Shown one piece after another: positions 10,266 through 21,191 of a DNA stretch of 64,000 nucleotides. The notes below the pieces were generated by a model. It saw nothing but the letters and a program-made list of their open reading frames with translations, did not search any database and was not told where the DNA came from. A program made the position numbers and the translations under genes. This stretch comes from Planoprotostelium fungivorum (Eukaryota > Evosea > Variosea > Cavosteliida > Cavosteliaceae): the NCBI GenBank assembly GCA_003024175.1, contig MDYQ01000364.1:39825-103824 (forward strand). The letters run 5' to 3'. The first letter of the stretch is position 1. Every line of letters starts with the position of its first letter.

Positions 10266-12612
10266 ATGTACCCGGAGTGTGACCCCAGACTCTATTGGGC
10301 CAATTGTTCCGAAGATTGGCAGTATCAATCGAGGATCTTCTATCTCGCACTCTGCATATGGAACTCGGTGACTCTGATCACCATCTTCTCTCACGGTGCC
10401 TTCACATTCAGTCGTAAGGGATGGCCTCCGGTGACTCCAGAGATCCTCATCATCCCCATGGCAGTTGGAGGTCTCGTATTGGGTACTTACGCCTTCACAA
10501 TGGCATGGGCTCATGGCTATTGGGGATACTTCTCTCCCGAGCTATTGGCCTCTCTTCCATTCGCCATCTCGATCGCGTGCCACCTCTCTCTATCATTTTT
10601 GATCGGATCACTCCAGACGGCGAAGGTGTCGGATCAGATGAGCCCGAAGGCTCTAAAGAGGACGGCCATGATTAAATCGGTTATCGTTGGGGTGAGTGTC
10701 GGTTTTCGTCTAAACAACAACCATTTTAGATTGATCATCAATAGAGTATCCCCGTATTGGCCACGTTCGCAGGCGCAGCTTTCATTAGCAGGTATGGATG
10801 ACATCTCTTACGTTCTCAATGGGGCCTCTATGGACACTTATTCAGATATCCTCAATGGAGTCGTTACAGCTACATCGTAACCACCGGTACAACTGCCTTT
10901 TTTGGCCTCATCTTCGTCGTCTACATGTCCATTGTCATCCGAAAGCTGAAGAGCATGAATCTCAAAGGCACAGTCATCAAGAAGATGACATCTAAGTTGG
11001 TCCAAGCCGTCGTCTTCCAAGTGAGAATCTACATGTTCTATGTCCATGGACACATTATCATCTGTTGTGAGATGTAATCATCTCACCTCCCCCAGACCAT
11101 CTACGTCATAGCCGTCATCGTCCACGCCGCCGCTTACGATAACATCTTAAACATCGACTCCATCGGTGCATGGATGGGTGTCTATGCCGTCGAATATTTC
11201 GCGGGTACCTGGGGCATGGTCACTCTCACGTCTCTCTTAGAGAAGGAAGAGTTCACTTCGAAGGGTCTACAGAAGCTGAAACCCAGCATCATCATCTACA
11301 TGGATGACACACCGGGCAGCACAGCTACCGTGGAGATTCAGACCATCGATTCCAGTATCGGTGAGTCTGAATGTGAACATCACTTGATCACATCACGATC
11401 CATCATCATCGATCACCACGGTAACATCATGATGACATCCACCAGATGTGGACGTCAGAACTGCAAAGAGTCGATCCGTTCGATTCCCGGAAGCCAGTAA
11501 GACCAACAGCAACAGCGGTGGTGACAGTTCCGATGGAGGTAACCCTGACGCCTGCGTCGCCGGCCGTTGCCCCCCCGTCAAGGTACCCGCGAAATTTCCC
11601 CGAACCCCCGCTAAACCCTAAAACCAGATCGACGTACAGACCGCTCAGGAGCTCGCCCGGCCTCTTTGGAAGAATTGGCCCAAATCCATGAAGGACTTGT
11701 TTCGTTTCCCTCATCCTATCAATGAATGGGAGTGGAGAGCTGTCGCCACCTTCACTGGCATGATCGATGTCACTGTGCTGGTGGTGGGTGCAGCCAGGCC
11801 GGACGTCAACATCTGGTACCTGTATGCCATCATCGCGTACGGCTATCTGGTTCGTATCGCTTGCGGACCGAGGTTCGACATACAAGGTTGGGCCGTAGCT
11901 CTCCTCATCATGCCGTTATTACCCAAGTGAGTCATCGCGATGAGATCATCATCATCGTGATCGGATGATCTTGATATGATGATCTCGATCTGATGATCTC
12001 GATCTGATGATCTCGATCTGATGATCTCGATCTGATGATCTCGATCTGATGATCTCGATCTGATGATCTCGATCTGATGATCTCGATCTGATGATCTCGA
12101 TCTGATGATCTCGATCTGATGATCTCGATCTGATGATCGTGATCTGATGATCTTGATGATGAAGTGGCGGTGACTGATGAAGTACAGACCGATCTATGTC
12201 TCGGGATATCCAAAGAGATGGGGCCACTTTTTGTGTTTCGTCTTAGCCATCGGTGGTTTCTTGTGTTACGTCTGCGGACAACACACCGCCGGACAATTTT
12301 TCATCGCCGGGTTACTCATCGGTAACGCCTGCCAGGCTCTTCACTCGGTGAGTGTCATGAAGAGATGAGACAATCTCATCGTCATGGATCAACATCACCA
12401 TGCGATCATCACCATGCGATCATCACGATGATCGAGATCACATCGAGATCACCATCCTATCGAGATGATCATCATGATGACAATGTCTACAGGTGTGCTG
12501 GGCCTGCTTCTCATGGCATCTCTTTGTCGTCCTGGGTTTCGTCTCTGAAGACATCCGAATCGCCAGCCAGGCCGAATTCGTCCGAAAGGGAGAAGCCACG
12601 GGCTACCGGTGA
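10266..12612 (+). CDS. Seven-helix membrane protein fused to a DUF4395 membrane domain
   Basis: The N-terminal half starts MYPECDPRLYWANCSEDW (a short Cys-containing ectodomain) and has about seven hydrophobic helices (for example RIFYLALCIWNSVTLITIF, ISIACHLSLSFLIG, SIPVLATFAGAAFISR), resembling a GPCR-like topology. A basic Ser-rich loop follows (RSVRFPEASKTNSNSGG). A 45-nt intron at 11583-11627 joins CVAGRCPPVK in phase to IDVQTAQELARPLWKNW. The second half matches DUF4395: LFRFPHPINEWEWRAVATF, then YAIIAYGYLVRIACGP, then KPIYVSGYPKRWGHF and CQALHSVCWACFSW. DUF4395 proteins are small bacterial-type membrane proteins of unknown function. The fusion depends on the intron: unspliced reading stops at 11621, so two adjacent genes remain possible. 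The stop after GEATGYR is at 12612. Confidence 0.7.
11977..12130 (+). repeat. Tandem array of eleven 14-bp units in an intron
   Basis: The unit TGATGATCTCGATC is repeated eleven times without interruption, then degenerates. It lies in an intron of the 7TM-DUF4395 gene whose acceptor is TACAG before the PIYVSGYPK exon. Confidence 0.9.
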
Positions 12613-12857
12613 GTCCATCTACAACCAGCCGGATCTATATTTAGACTCTCCAGCTCCATGATGTGGGCGGCTTCACCCAGGACAACCAGATCGAAGACTG
12701 GAGACTCGGAGAACAACAGCCTGCAGAACTCCATCAAGGCCTCGAATCGGTTAGAGATGAACGACTTGGAGAGGTCTGAGAATGGGAGCGAATCGCCGAA
12801 CAATTCCGCTTCACCATAATAGAGATAGTTTTGTATGAGTTGTTCTATTTCGATACA
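12603..12857 (-). CDS. Possible small or partial coding segment, no start codon found
   Basis: The minus strand stays open for about 80 codons with protein-like composition (NYLYYGEAELFGDSLPFS, then LMEFCRLLFSESPVFDLVVL), ending just inside the stop of the 7TM-DUF4395 gene. No in-frame ATG and no phase-compatible splice from the upstream minus-strand gene at 12918 was found. It could be a 3' exon, a relic, or chance. I do not recognise the sequence. Confidence 0.25.
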   Translation of the reverse strand, partial: CIEIEQLIQNYLYYGEAELFGDSLPFSDLSKSFISNRFEALMEFCRLLFSESPVFDLVVLGEAAHIMELESLNIDPAGCRWTHR

Positions 12858-12917
12858 AAGTGGATCATGAATTCATCGTGAAGAGAGGAAGAGAGATACA
12901 TGAGGTTTTATATACAA

Positions 12918-13274
12918 TTAGAAGACGAACGATGAGAGCAGCATGGGAGTGTTTGTCAGCTCGAAGCCAGCAGACAGAGCCGCCAAGATGAGACAGATGA
13001 TGATGAAATGGGTGCAGATGTTTTGGAATTCCACCAGCTGCGTGTCTGAATGTAATGGCGGTGTTGGATTAGAGGATCTGCGTATCGTTCGCTCCGTAGT
13101 GGTATCCATCGAAGGCCTTGTCGGTGATTCTGCTCCCTCCACTGGCCTCATGAACTTCCTCTTTACGATGGGACTCGTGGTCGGTGATACGATTGGAGAT
13201 GCAATCGGTGACGTCTCATTCGATCGGCTCTTCTTATTGGACAACAGTTTCTGGATGAAGGAGTTCTTTCCCAT
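12918..13274 (-). CDS. Small Ser/Pro-rich tail-anchored membrane protein
   Basis: A single uninterrupted reading of 118 residues begins MGKNSFIQKLLSNKKSRS. The body has SP/TP repeats (ETSPIASPIVSPTTSP) that look like proline-directed phosphorylation sites. The last 35 residues hold one hydrophobic segment (HFIIICLILAALSAG), giving tail-anchor topology with a short lumenal end. No known family is recognised. It lies 210 bp downstream of the CofD-like gene on the same strand. Function unknown. Confidence 0.55.
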   Translation of the reverse strand: MGKNSFIQKLLSNKKSRSNETSPIASPIVSPTTSPIVKRKFMRPVEGAESPTRPSMDTTTERTIRRSSNPTPPLHSDTQLVEFQNICTHFIIICLILAALSAGFELTNTPMLLSSFVF

Positions 13275-13484
13275 GGCTTGCTCTCGTGTGGTTCGACTGA
13301 GAATGAGGCACTCCCTGCGTCCACGTTTCGGCTGAATGTCTTAGTGACACTTCGGCATGGTATGTGATCTCCTTAAACCACACTTACAAGGAGGCTGCAA
13401 CTTTTCGCAAGAAAGACTCCCTCGTACTCCCTGATGGATGATGATGATGATACAGTCGTTCGTTATTGTTGATACAGAAGACAT

Positions 13485-15162
13485 TTATTGTGAGGCGCCG
13501 CACAATTGAAAGAGGATATCACACAGATGTGATTCTACGTATCGAATTCTTCCTTTGACTCTCTCAGACGAACATTCCACCATGTGAACGCCCCACTGCT
13601 GGAATTTTTCCTTTTCGATGGAGATCTCACTGTCTCTGGCGTAGATGACATGAGTTAGATAGTCCTTTACACCGTTTTTGAGAGCCTTCTTTGTCTTCAG
13701 TCGTGTCGTTGGTGATGATGCTTGTTCTTTATGATGATGGTGATGATGTGTTTGGATGTGTAATGTTCATGATGTCGTATGTTCACCTGTCCGCGATTCA
13801 ATGCGTTCACGATGGCTGTGACGTAATCTGCTCCTTTCATCCCAAGAGTCTCTCTATCAGGGTATCCATTCAGAACCAAAATCTTATTGCATCGATTCTC
13901 TTGTATGGCTTCACCGACACCATTCAGAATGAGACAGGGGACGATACTGAGTGATGTCATCATCATGTCATCAATGGATCAGGGCGTATCACCTCGTATA
14001 GAGTGACCCCATCGAGTAGACGATGGCCTGAGTAGGTCATCTTCAGGATGAAGGATGTGGATGATGATCGATGTGAGTGATGATCGATGAGGATCTCACT
14101 CGTTCTTCTCTCAATTTCTTGATAACTTCTGGATTTGCCGAAAGAAATATCTATAAGAATTCAGAACTGATGGAGGTGATCGCCATCCATCACCTCGTGA
14201 CCATCTTCGTTGAGATAAAATATCCTCTTGATCGGTGATTGCAATGGAGCTCCTTCATCCTCCTATTGGATCCATCAATATCATCATCGACATCATGCCA
14301 CCGTTCACCTTGTCGACTATATTGCCCCCGTTCTGTATGTCATTCGGGTTCGTAAATCTGCCCGGGTGACTGATGGTGTTCTGACCCAAGATGCATGTTC
14401 CATCCGTCAGCTCCGCGCCGATGTTGATCTCTTTATTACTCGAGATGGCGGGGGCTATGAACGTCTTTCGAGGGATCTCAGACACACGACTGAACCAAAA
14501 GATGGCTGTCTCTAAAGAATTAAAGAACATGCGAGCTCCACTGATTATGGATGTATCAGCGTCAGAAGACGTAGAAAGAGTGGGTCACCTGAAGAAGAAA
14601 TTGCCCACGCTGCCGTTGGACCAATCGAATGGTTTGAGTTTTCTCATCTCGCCGTGGTTGTGTTGGCTTCGCATTACTTCAGTGTTGAAGTGGACGAGAA
14701 ACATCCGGATGGTCTCTTTGTACGTCTCTGAGATACCTACATGTCTTCAATCGAACATGTGATACAGCAGTATGCAACTGTCTGTTACCCTTCCACAATA
14801 CGTGAGAACCATCCACAATATCTAACCACTCGTGCTTGGGATGAGGTACACCCACTCCAGCACATGCGGACAGTCTGTATTGCAGTAATGCTTGCACCGC
14901 ACGATTCTCTTCAGTCGTTTCATCTGCCAATCGGATGAGACGACTTCTGATGTCTCCAATGGCGGGTCCTCCGGTGACCCTGACGATCTCCGCCGTAGAT
15001 CCACCATTATCTGATCGATCTTCAACGCGGACAGAGAGAGGAGATATATTCACCACTGATGGGAAGGACATAGGTGATGTCACTCAGACTGCCTTTCAGG
15101 TGGCTGATGATGCTGTTCAATGCGGTACCTCCTGAGAAAAAGAGAGCTCTTGAATCAGACAT
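13485..15162 (-). CDS. CofD/YvcK-like (UPF0052) family protein
   Basis: The spliced start at 15162 reads MSDSRALFFSGGTALNSIIS, the family's N-terminal GGT nucleotide-binding loop, and continues SDITYVLPIS joined by a 37-nt intron to DNGGSTAEIVRVTGGPA (the conserved DxGGS motif). Later exons give GDIRSRLIRLADE, SVGNFFFTGARMFF-like segments, INIGAELTDGTCILGQNTIS, and the C-terminal IVPCLILNGVGEAI and KILVLNGYPDRETLGM. Bacterial CofD transfers phospholactate in F420 synthesis, while YvcK-type relatives act in carbon metabolism and cell shape. Eukaryotic members have no settled role. Stop TAA at 13485. About seven short introns. The gene is divergent from the CID-domain gene, 250 bp apart. Confidence 0.85.
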
Positions 15163-15412
15163 GGCTGATGTTGATATAATGAACTCTGATGGTCTCTCCT
15201 CTCTTTCTCATGGACGTGTGACACGAAGCCCCAAAATGAGAGCACATTGAGTTGTAGTGGTCAAATTCGATGAAAATGTGGCAATCATCCAACATCATCA
15301 TATCTCTCCGTGTGGGCCAGCGGCCCCTGCAAAACTATTGAGATCAGTCAACTCGGCATCACAAGAGAAGTAAGAGGTAGATCGCATCGCAAAGCGTCCA
15401 ATCGATTCTTCA
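15163..15412. promoter_or_regulatory. Shared upstream region of the CofD-like and CID-domain genes
   Basis: A 250-bp divergent gap between two start codons. No strong element is visible, so regulation is inferred from geometry only. Confidence 0.3.
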
Positions 15413-16619
15413 ATGCCAGAGGGAGAGGCGATAGAGGAGAGGACGGCGGATGTTCTACAGAGTCTATCCTCTTCGAAAGAATCGATCAGTAAGGCAGCCA
15501 AATTCGCATTGGACCACAAAGCGCATGCTCAAGATATCTTCTTAGCTCTCCTCGATCGGATGAAGAAGGTATTCTGCGATGTAAAGACGATCGAACTGAC
15601 AGGAATAGGTGTCCAATCACAAGAACAGAGTCTCATTATTGTACTTACTGGACTCCATCTGTCAAAATGCAAAGTCGAAGAACTGTGAAGAATATCTGCA
15701 GCTAACAGAGAAGAACATCCAAGACATAGCCGTGTTATTGGCTCCCAAAGCTGAAGAGTATGCAGAGTCCTCCAAGATTATTGCAATCACGAGAAAGGTG
15801 AGGGGTGACTCACATGATGGAAAATCTAACGGCGAAAAGGTCTTTAAGATCTGGGAGAAACGAAACATCTTCGATAAAGGGGTTCTGTCTCCCATCTTTC
15901 TCATGATAGAGCAGGTGAAGACATTCTATCCATCATGTAAGAAAACTGAAACGTGAGAAGATAGAGGACAGTAACAACCAGATCACAAATATTCCCGCCT
16001 TCGATGAATGGGAACAGTCTCAGCCGGGCCAGCCACCCTCTAATGGACACAAGTCCAACACCCCCCGAACCCCTCCACATGAGCTAAAGAGGTCTTCTTC
16101 TTCGGGAAACGAACTCTCTAAGCTCTCCACGGACGAGAGACTCAAAGCCATGGAGGAGTACAGAAGAGAGGTGATGTGATATGATGCATCCTCCATCACG
16201 ATGGACACTCGTTGACCTCTTTACAGAGTAAGAGACAGAGGTGGGAAGAGAGACTCCGTCCTCCCGATGAGCCCCTCCACTCTGAATTCGAAGAGATGTG
16301 GAAAGGCCTCGATGATGATTTTGTCATCTCGGTGGTGGGAGACACTATCCAAAGGAAGGCAACTCTTCACTTTAGTCGTGACGCCGTGCCCGTATTATAC
16401 AGAATCGAACCGCCGCCGCCGCCTCCCTTACCTCATGCAGAGTCTCGGCAAGGTCAGACGAGTTCTATATTCTTTAAAACTTTAAAATATTCGAGCACGA
16501 GATTGAAGAATAGACAGGGAGTCGAAGTGCACCTCAGTCACCGTTCTCACCAACTCACGGCACAGGGCATCCGTTGTGAGTACCCTCCATGTGTTTGTGT
16601 CTTCATCATCATCGCGTGA
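15413..16619 (+). CDS. CID-domain RNA polymerase II CTD-interacting protein (RPRD/Pcf11/Rtt103-like)
   Basis: After MPEGEAIEERTADVLQ the sequence follows the CID fold of eight helices: SISKAAKFALDHKAHAQDIF, then YLLDSICQNAKSKNCEEY, then KIIAITRK and VFKIWEKRNIFD, each on its own exon. CID domains bind the phosphorylated heptad tail of RNA polymerase II and act in 3'-end processing and termination in the nucleus. Downstream are a Ser/Pro linker (SNTPRTPPHELKRSSSSG), a basic helix (LKAMEEYRRESKRQRWEERL) and a proline run. The 3' end is uncertain: an open reading runs to 16619, but a GT at about 16453 could open another intron. Whether it is an RPRD, Rtt103 or Pcf11 type cannot be settled here. 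Confidence 0.8.
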
Positions 16620-17255
16620 GCTCACATGTCATGCACAGCGTCAGACGATAACAGGAGTGAAGAGAGAATCGTATTTATTTCCGCCTCGTGAGCGAGAGGC
16701 ATGGGTGCGTGTCCATCATGCTGGAACCCTCGGATGTTTGTGTACATTTGAATCGAATAGATGTAGCCTGCTTGTCATCTTCGCGTTGATGCATCCTTCA
16801 TCGTATCCCATCGACATCGTCGTGCGAGATGTAGGTATCGTCGAGAAAGGTCGTACACGATCGTCCGATAATCACATCATCATTACTCGACACACACTCC
16901 ATCACGATATAGATACAGATATAGAAGGTACGACCGTGCAAAAAGGTAGCACAAAGTGAGACGCCACCCTTCACTCTCTCATAGTTAATACGTGTTAGTA
17001 ATCTCTAATCTGCCCATAAGTAGTTCTCTTCTATGGTCCCCGCCGGGAACCAGGCTTAACTATCAGCTATCAACGAACAGATACTGCTTAAGAGGACAGC
17101 CGGTTTTACTATATAAAACACCCCAAAGGTGGTACCAAAGGACCACTTAAAAAGTCGAAACCAACCGACTTCTCATCCAACAGTTCCTCACTTTCCATCA
17201 CATAGAAGAACCTTGAGCTACCACTAGACACGTATTATAGACGAACGAATCAGAA
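16620..17255. other. Hairpin-rich intergenic region before the RasGEF gene, possible non-coding RNA
   Basis: 636 bp without a supported ORF. It holds ACTATATAAAAC (about 17108-17119), a TATA-box-like element readable on either strand. Flanking it are a hairpin GGTCCCC..GGGAACC (about 17034-17050), an imperfect hairpin AAAGGTGGT..ACCACTT (about 17125-17148), and AAGTCG-AAACCAAC-CGACTT (about 17153-17172). On the minus strand AGTATCTGTTC occurs, as in the branch-site region of U2 snRNA, but the flanks do not match U2. A small structured RNA or the RasGEF promoter would both fit. Confidence 0.35.
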
Positions 17256-19376
17256 ATGAAATCAGATGTGTCAGAGAGACATCGAGCGAAATCATTATCC
17301 TCAAAGGATGATATGAGATCGGGCCACTTTGAAACGTTTGCAAAGAACATCATGGTGACTTGTGTGAAAGAATCACGTGAGTCATTTCAAATCGAATGAT
17401 AAAGGCTACGATGGAGTACTAACGTGATTCGAACAGTTGAGACGAAGGTTTTTCTGTATACATATAGAAGATATAGACCACCCGAAATTCTCGTGGAGCT
17501 GTGGGCGACCACCGCCCAATCCATGTTATCTACGAATGATCCAGCTCTTAACAAGTGCGTTCCTTGATATATCTCACGTCCAGATCCAACTCAACGAGAA
17601 CAGCGTCACTACATTCCTCTACATGTGGATGACTGACTTCTGGAATCATGGAGATTTCAGAACCAGCGATCAAGAAGTCATCCAAAAGATGATCCCACAA
17701 CTACCCAACTCCAATGGATTCAAATTCCTCCTCTTACGTTTGGCATCAGAGAAGAGAACTCCGAAGAGTTGTAAAGTCTATTCATCACAAGAGGAGAGGA
17801 TGGAGAAGATGAAACACCTTCGTTCAAAGTCTTTCTCTCCACAACGTCCAGGTGAGACTCCATCTTCCCTCCATATCACACAGCACGTCTCATTTTCCCA
17901 GCATCACCTCAGAACATGTCCAACCTCTCTTCGAACAACCTCAAGATCCCCACTCTCATCAGCTCCGATCCCAATCATTCCATCACCACTCGATCTTCAA
18001 CTCGCAACGTTCGATCGCCGACCATCGACGCAGGAGAGGCATCCGTCTCCATTACTCTCAACGAATATAAACCCATGGGACGATCGCGATCGAACACGCG
18101 AGCTGATGATGGACCTCCCATCATCTTCTCTCAAGTGACTGCCCTGGCCGATTTCGGCCGCTTCACCGATTTAGAGCTGGCGAGCGCCATCACGTATCAG
18201 TTTTCAAAGAGGTTCATGATGTTGAGCCCGGTCCACATCTGCCAGCACGTCGGCTGGACTCTCGGGAAGAAAGAGTCGAGTAAGGAGATCGTGGAGTTGA
18301 TCGCAACTTTCAATAAGGTGAGAAGACTTTGTCATGATGTTTGTGTTCACGTCCATCATCATCATCGTTATGATGATGATCATGATGACGATGACGATGA
18401 TGATGATGAGCATAGACTGAATGTAACGTGTAGACGAGTCGATGGGTTATCACGGAGATACTCTCTCAGAGTGAAAGGGAGGCACAGATCAATGTCATCT
18501 GCAAGATGATCGCCATCGCCAAGCACTGCGAAGCGTTGCAGAATTTCGACGGATGTCTGGCCATACTGTGTGGTCTCTCACACTATTCGGTACAAAACAT
18601 GAAAGAGGTGAGAGATACACATCTACCGTATATCATTTATTTACTTTTATTCTATCGATCTACTCGTGATGTCATCCTTTCAAATTTATTTATTCACTGT
18701 GTCCCAATCAATGCTTCTACCTCTCTCGACCTCGATGTTGATGTGTACGACAGCTGTGGCATCAACTACCGGAGAATGCAATGAAGGAGTACAAAGAATT
18801 AGAGGCAGTGATGTCACCCCTCAAAAACTTCAGAGGCTACAACGAGAAGGTTGCCAAGGGTATAGATGCACCTGCCGTTCCATACCTGGGCATCATCATG
18901 AGGTGCGTGATCGTCATCGCGATCAACTCGATCTCCATCTCATCCGCGATCGCCCGCGATCGGATCACACAATGCATGATCGAAGACACGACACGATGAT
19001 GATCATGAATTGATGATGGAACAGGGACATCACCTTCATGATGGAGAACAAGATCTACACTTCTGACGGACACATGAACGTCGATCTGATGACACAGATC
19101 TATCACAAACTCAGCATCATCAAGACATGTCAGGGATCTGTCTACGATCTCATTGTTCCGGTGAGAGACTCTCATGATGATCATCAATCACGATCACGAT
19201 CATGGATGATGATGATGCTGACACAAGGACAGCCGATTCTGATGGGATTCTTAGACAGCGTCAAGGTGATGAGCGATGATGAGAGACTGCATGAGATCTT
19301 CCTGGAGAGGTCCAACACGAAGACGAGGAGGAAGGCTTTCTCTTTTCGGTCGATCAGAAAAGTGTTCACCGGATAA
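17256..19376 (+). CDS. Ras guanine nucleotide exchange factor (RasGEF_N plus CDC25 homology domain)
   Basis: The protein begins MKSDVSERHRAKSLSSKDDM. A RasGEF_N-like region follows (KVFLYTYRRYRPPEILVELW, then NSVTTFLYMWMTDFWNHGDF), a Ser/Thr-rich linker, and the catalytic CDC25 domain: TALADFGRFTDLELASAITY, ICQHVGWTLGKKE, IAIAKHCEALQNFDGCLAIL, PAVPYLGIIMRDITFM, and C-terminal DDERLHEIFLERS. RasGEFs load GTP on Ras at the membrane. Amoebae have many and use them in chemotaxis and macropinocytosis. To connect ALNKC with IQLNENS in phase a 25-nt intron (GTTCCTTG to GTCCAG) must be assumed, among the shortest in the window. The stop follows FRSIRKVFTG. Several introns carry GAT/ATC repeats. Confidence 0.9.
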
Positions 19377-19481
19377 ATCTCTTGTTCATATGAAGAAAGA
19401 AATCGAATCGGCCGATCCGTGGGGCATGTTTCTTCTGTGTCCTTTTTGTATTGGAACTATCCCGTTGAGCACACCAACACG

Positions 19482-20556
19482 TCATCTCTGATTGTGGAAT
19501 GGGTGGCCTGAAGTTGTTGGTTGCCACTTGAAATGCGATGTGGAACTCGGACCACTGTTTGGGAAACGGATACTCATTCGTGAGTACCTCGTACAGGACA
19601 AGACGACCATTTTCTCGTTGTATTCCAATCCCGTGATCACTGAACCAGATGAGAACGGGCGTGAAAGGAAAGTAGCCTCACCTTCGGGTGCCATGAAGCG
19701 TGGTGTTCCCATGGTTCTCATGGTGGTATCTGTGGATGTCTCCTTGACCTAAAAGATGATTCAGGTGTCCCTCCTTCTAAATCGTTCGACACCCACCCTG
19801 GATAGACCAAAGTCGCTGATTTTGCCTTCTTCAGTGTGTCCATCAGGATGTTGGCGCTCTTGACGTCTCTGTGGATGATGCCCTGATACCCGAGAACGTT
19901 GTAACCGTGAAGATAAGCCAGTCCCTTTGCGATAGACCTCATCCATGTGACGATATCGTATAGCGTCTGGTAATCGTGTCTCTTCTCGTGCAGCACTTTG
20001 TGCAGACTGCCGTTCCTACATAGGGGAAAAGCGAGGTACAGTCCATCCTCTTCCGTCGTGACGACCCCCATCAACCGGATGATGTTCTCGTGATGCAGCG
20101 TGGACAGCAGCTCTGCCTCTACCTTGATCTCTTCGATCGCATTGGCCATCGAGATCGACAGTGCATCCTGCGGATCTTCTTGATTGCCACCCTCGTTCGA
20201 TGCAGCCTGCCAAAGAATCAGTACCGTCTGCTGCCGGGCTGAAATACCCAGGTCGATGTTGAGATCGGACAACTTCTCCAGTGTGACCAGTGACACTTCT
20301 GCCCTCTCTCTACCCTGAGAGCCGCTGCTGCCGCCCGCCGCAGACGAGCCTTTCATTTCCTTCTCTGTGGCCTGTAGCTCGGAGAGGATATTATCGAACG
20401 AAGGTCTCTGCTCTGGATCTTGATCCCAGCACCTCTGTACCAGTCGGACGAAGCGAGCAGGAAGGCCCTCGACTGAGGGAAGATGGGACGGATATTGTTG
20501 TGGACGACCGCGCGAGCCAATGTACCTTGTTGAGCGTACTCTGAGTAAGGAGTCTT
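19482..20556 (-). pseudogene. Decayed tandem protein-kinase relic
   Basis: Read on the minus strand, the first part is the end of a kinase C-lobe (TLARAVVHNNIRPIFPQS) that shifts frame by one base into LPARFVRLVQRCWDQDPEQR. It is followed directly by the start of a second kinase: VAIKKI lies in one frame while AELLSTLHHENIIRLMGVV lies in another. IIHRDVKSANILMD, ISDFGLSRVG and GTPRFMAPE remain. The second C-lobe (EVLTNEYPFPKQWSEFHI, then NNFRPPIPQSEM) breaks off near 19490. Both ends are missing and at least two frame breaks cannot be explained by short introns, so a pseudogene is the best call. It lies tail-to-tail against the RasGEF, 105 bp away. Confidence 0.6.
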
Positions 20557-21191
20557 AGAATCTTTTTAGTTATAAATAACAAAGAAGATTTCAGCACTTC
20601 GACGAATATAATACACTCATCAGCTCTGATTAAATAAAGGCTGATACCACATCCATCTACTCGTAATGGCAAAAGTTTATCCCTTCTGCAACGTTGAGCT
20701 GGGCACTAAGTTACATTGCAACCATCAATTTCGGCAGTGTAGTACGAGTGACACTGGCTGCGCGCCTTCTTTCTCGGTGCTCAAGATTATTCGCTCTGTT
20801 CTCTTCGCTGGTAGCAACGAAAAATTATCTGCCGATGGCTCGCTATTGCACAAACGAGCCTCGTCTGCTGACATTTGGATGAAACAAGTATCAGTAGCGT
20901 TTGGTGCGGAAGAGGCAGGAGGGCTCATTTTGAAAACTCGAGCTAATACGCGGACGTAAGGGTACATTATATGATTCTATTTATCAACGAGAGTATCTAG
21001 TCCATTTAAATCCAACCCAGCTATCAAATCACTCGTTAGGTAGAGGAAGGACTGCTATCCTTCTCCTCTTTATCCATCCATAGTTCCACTTATGTACAGG
21101 CTCTTTGTCCCAGCACCGTCATTGCGAATTGGCTGTTGTAGATGGTGAGATTTTTATCGGGCTATCGGATCGATCATCGTCATCAGCAACA
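20557..21191. other. Intergenic region, nothing convincing found
   Basis: About 635 bp. Open readings exist on both strands near 20666-20967 but neither shows recognisable domains, splice-consistent extension or biased composition. The right end holds the presumed promoter of the His-rich gene. Confidence 0.3.

Noticed and set aside
12400-12500. Possible CRISPR-like spacing of CGATCATCACCATG units.
   Set aside because: It is simple ATC/GAT microsatellite in an intron of a nuclear gene, without unique spacers.
20666-20967. Overlapping open readings on both strands between the kinase relic and the zinc-ribbon gene.
   Set aside because: No domain, no signal peptide, no splice continuation and random-looking composition on both strands.
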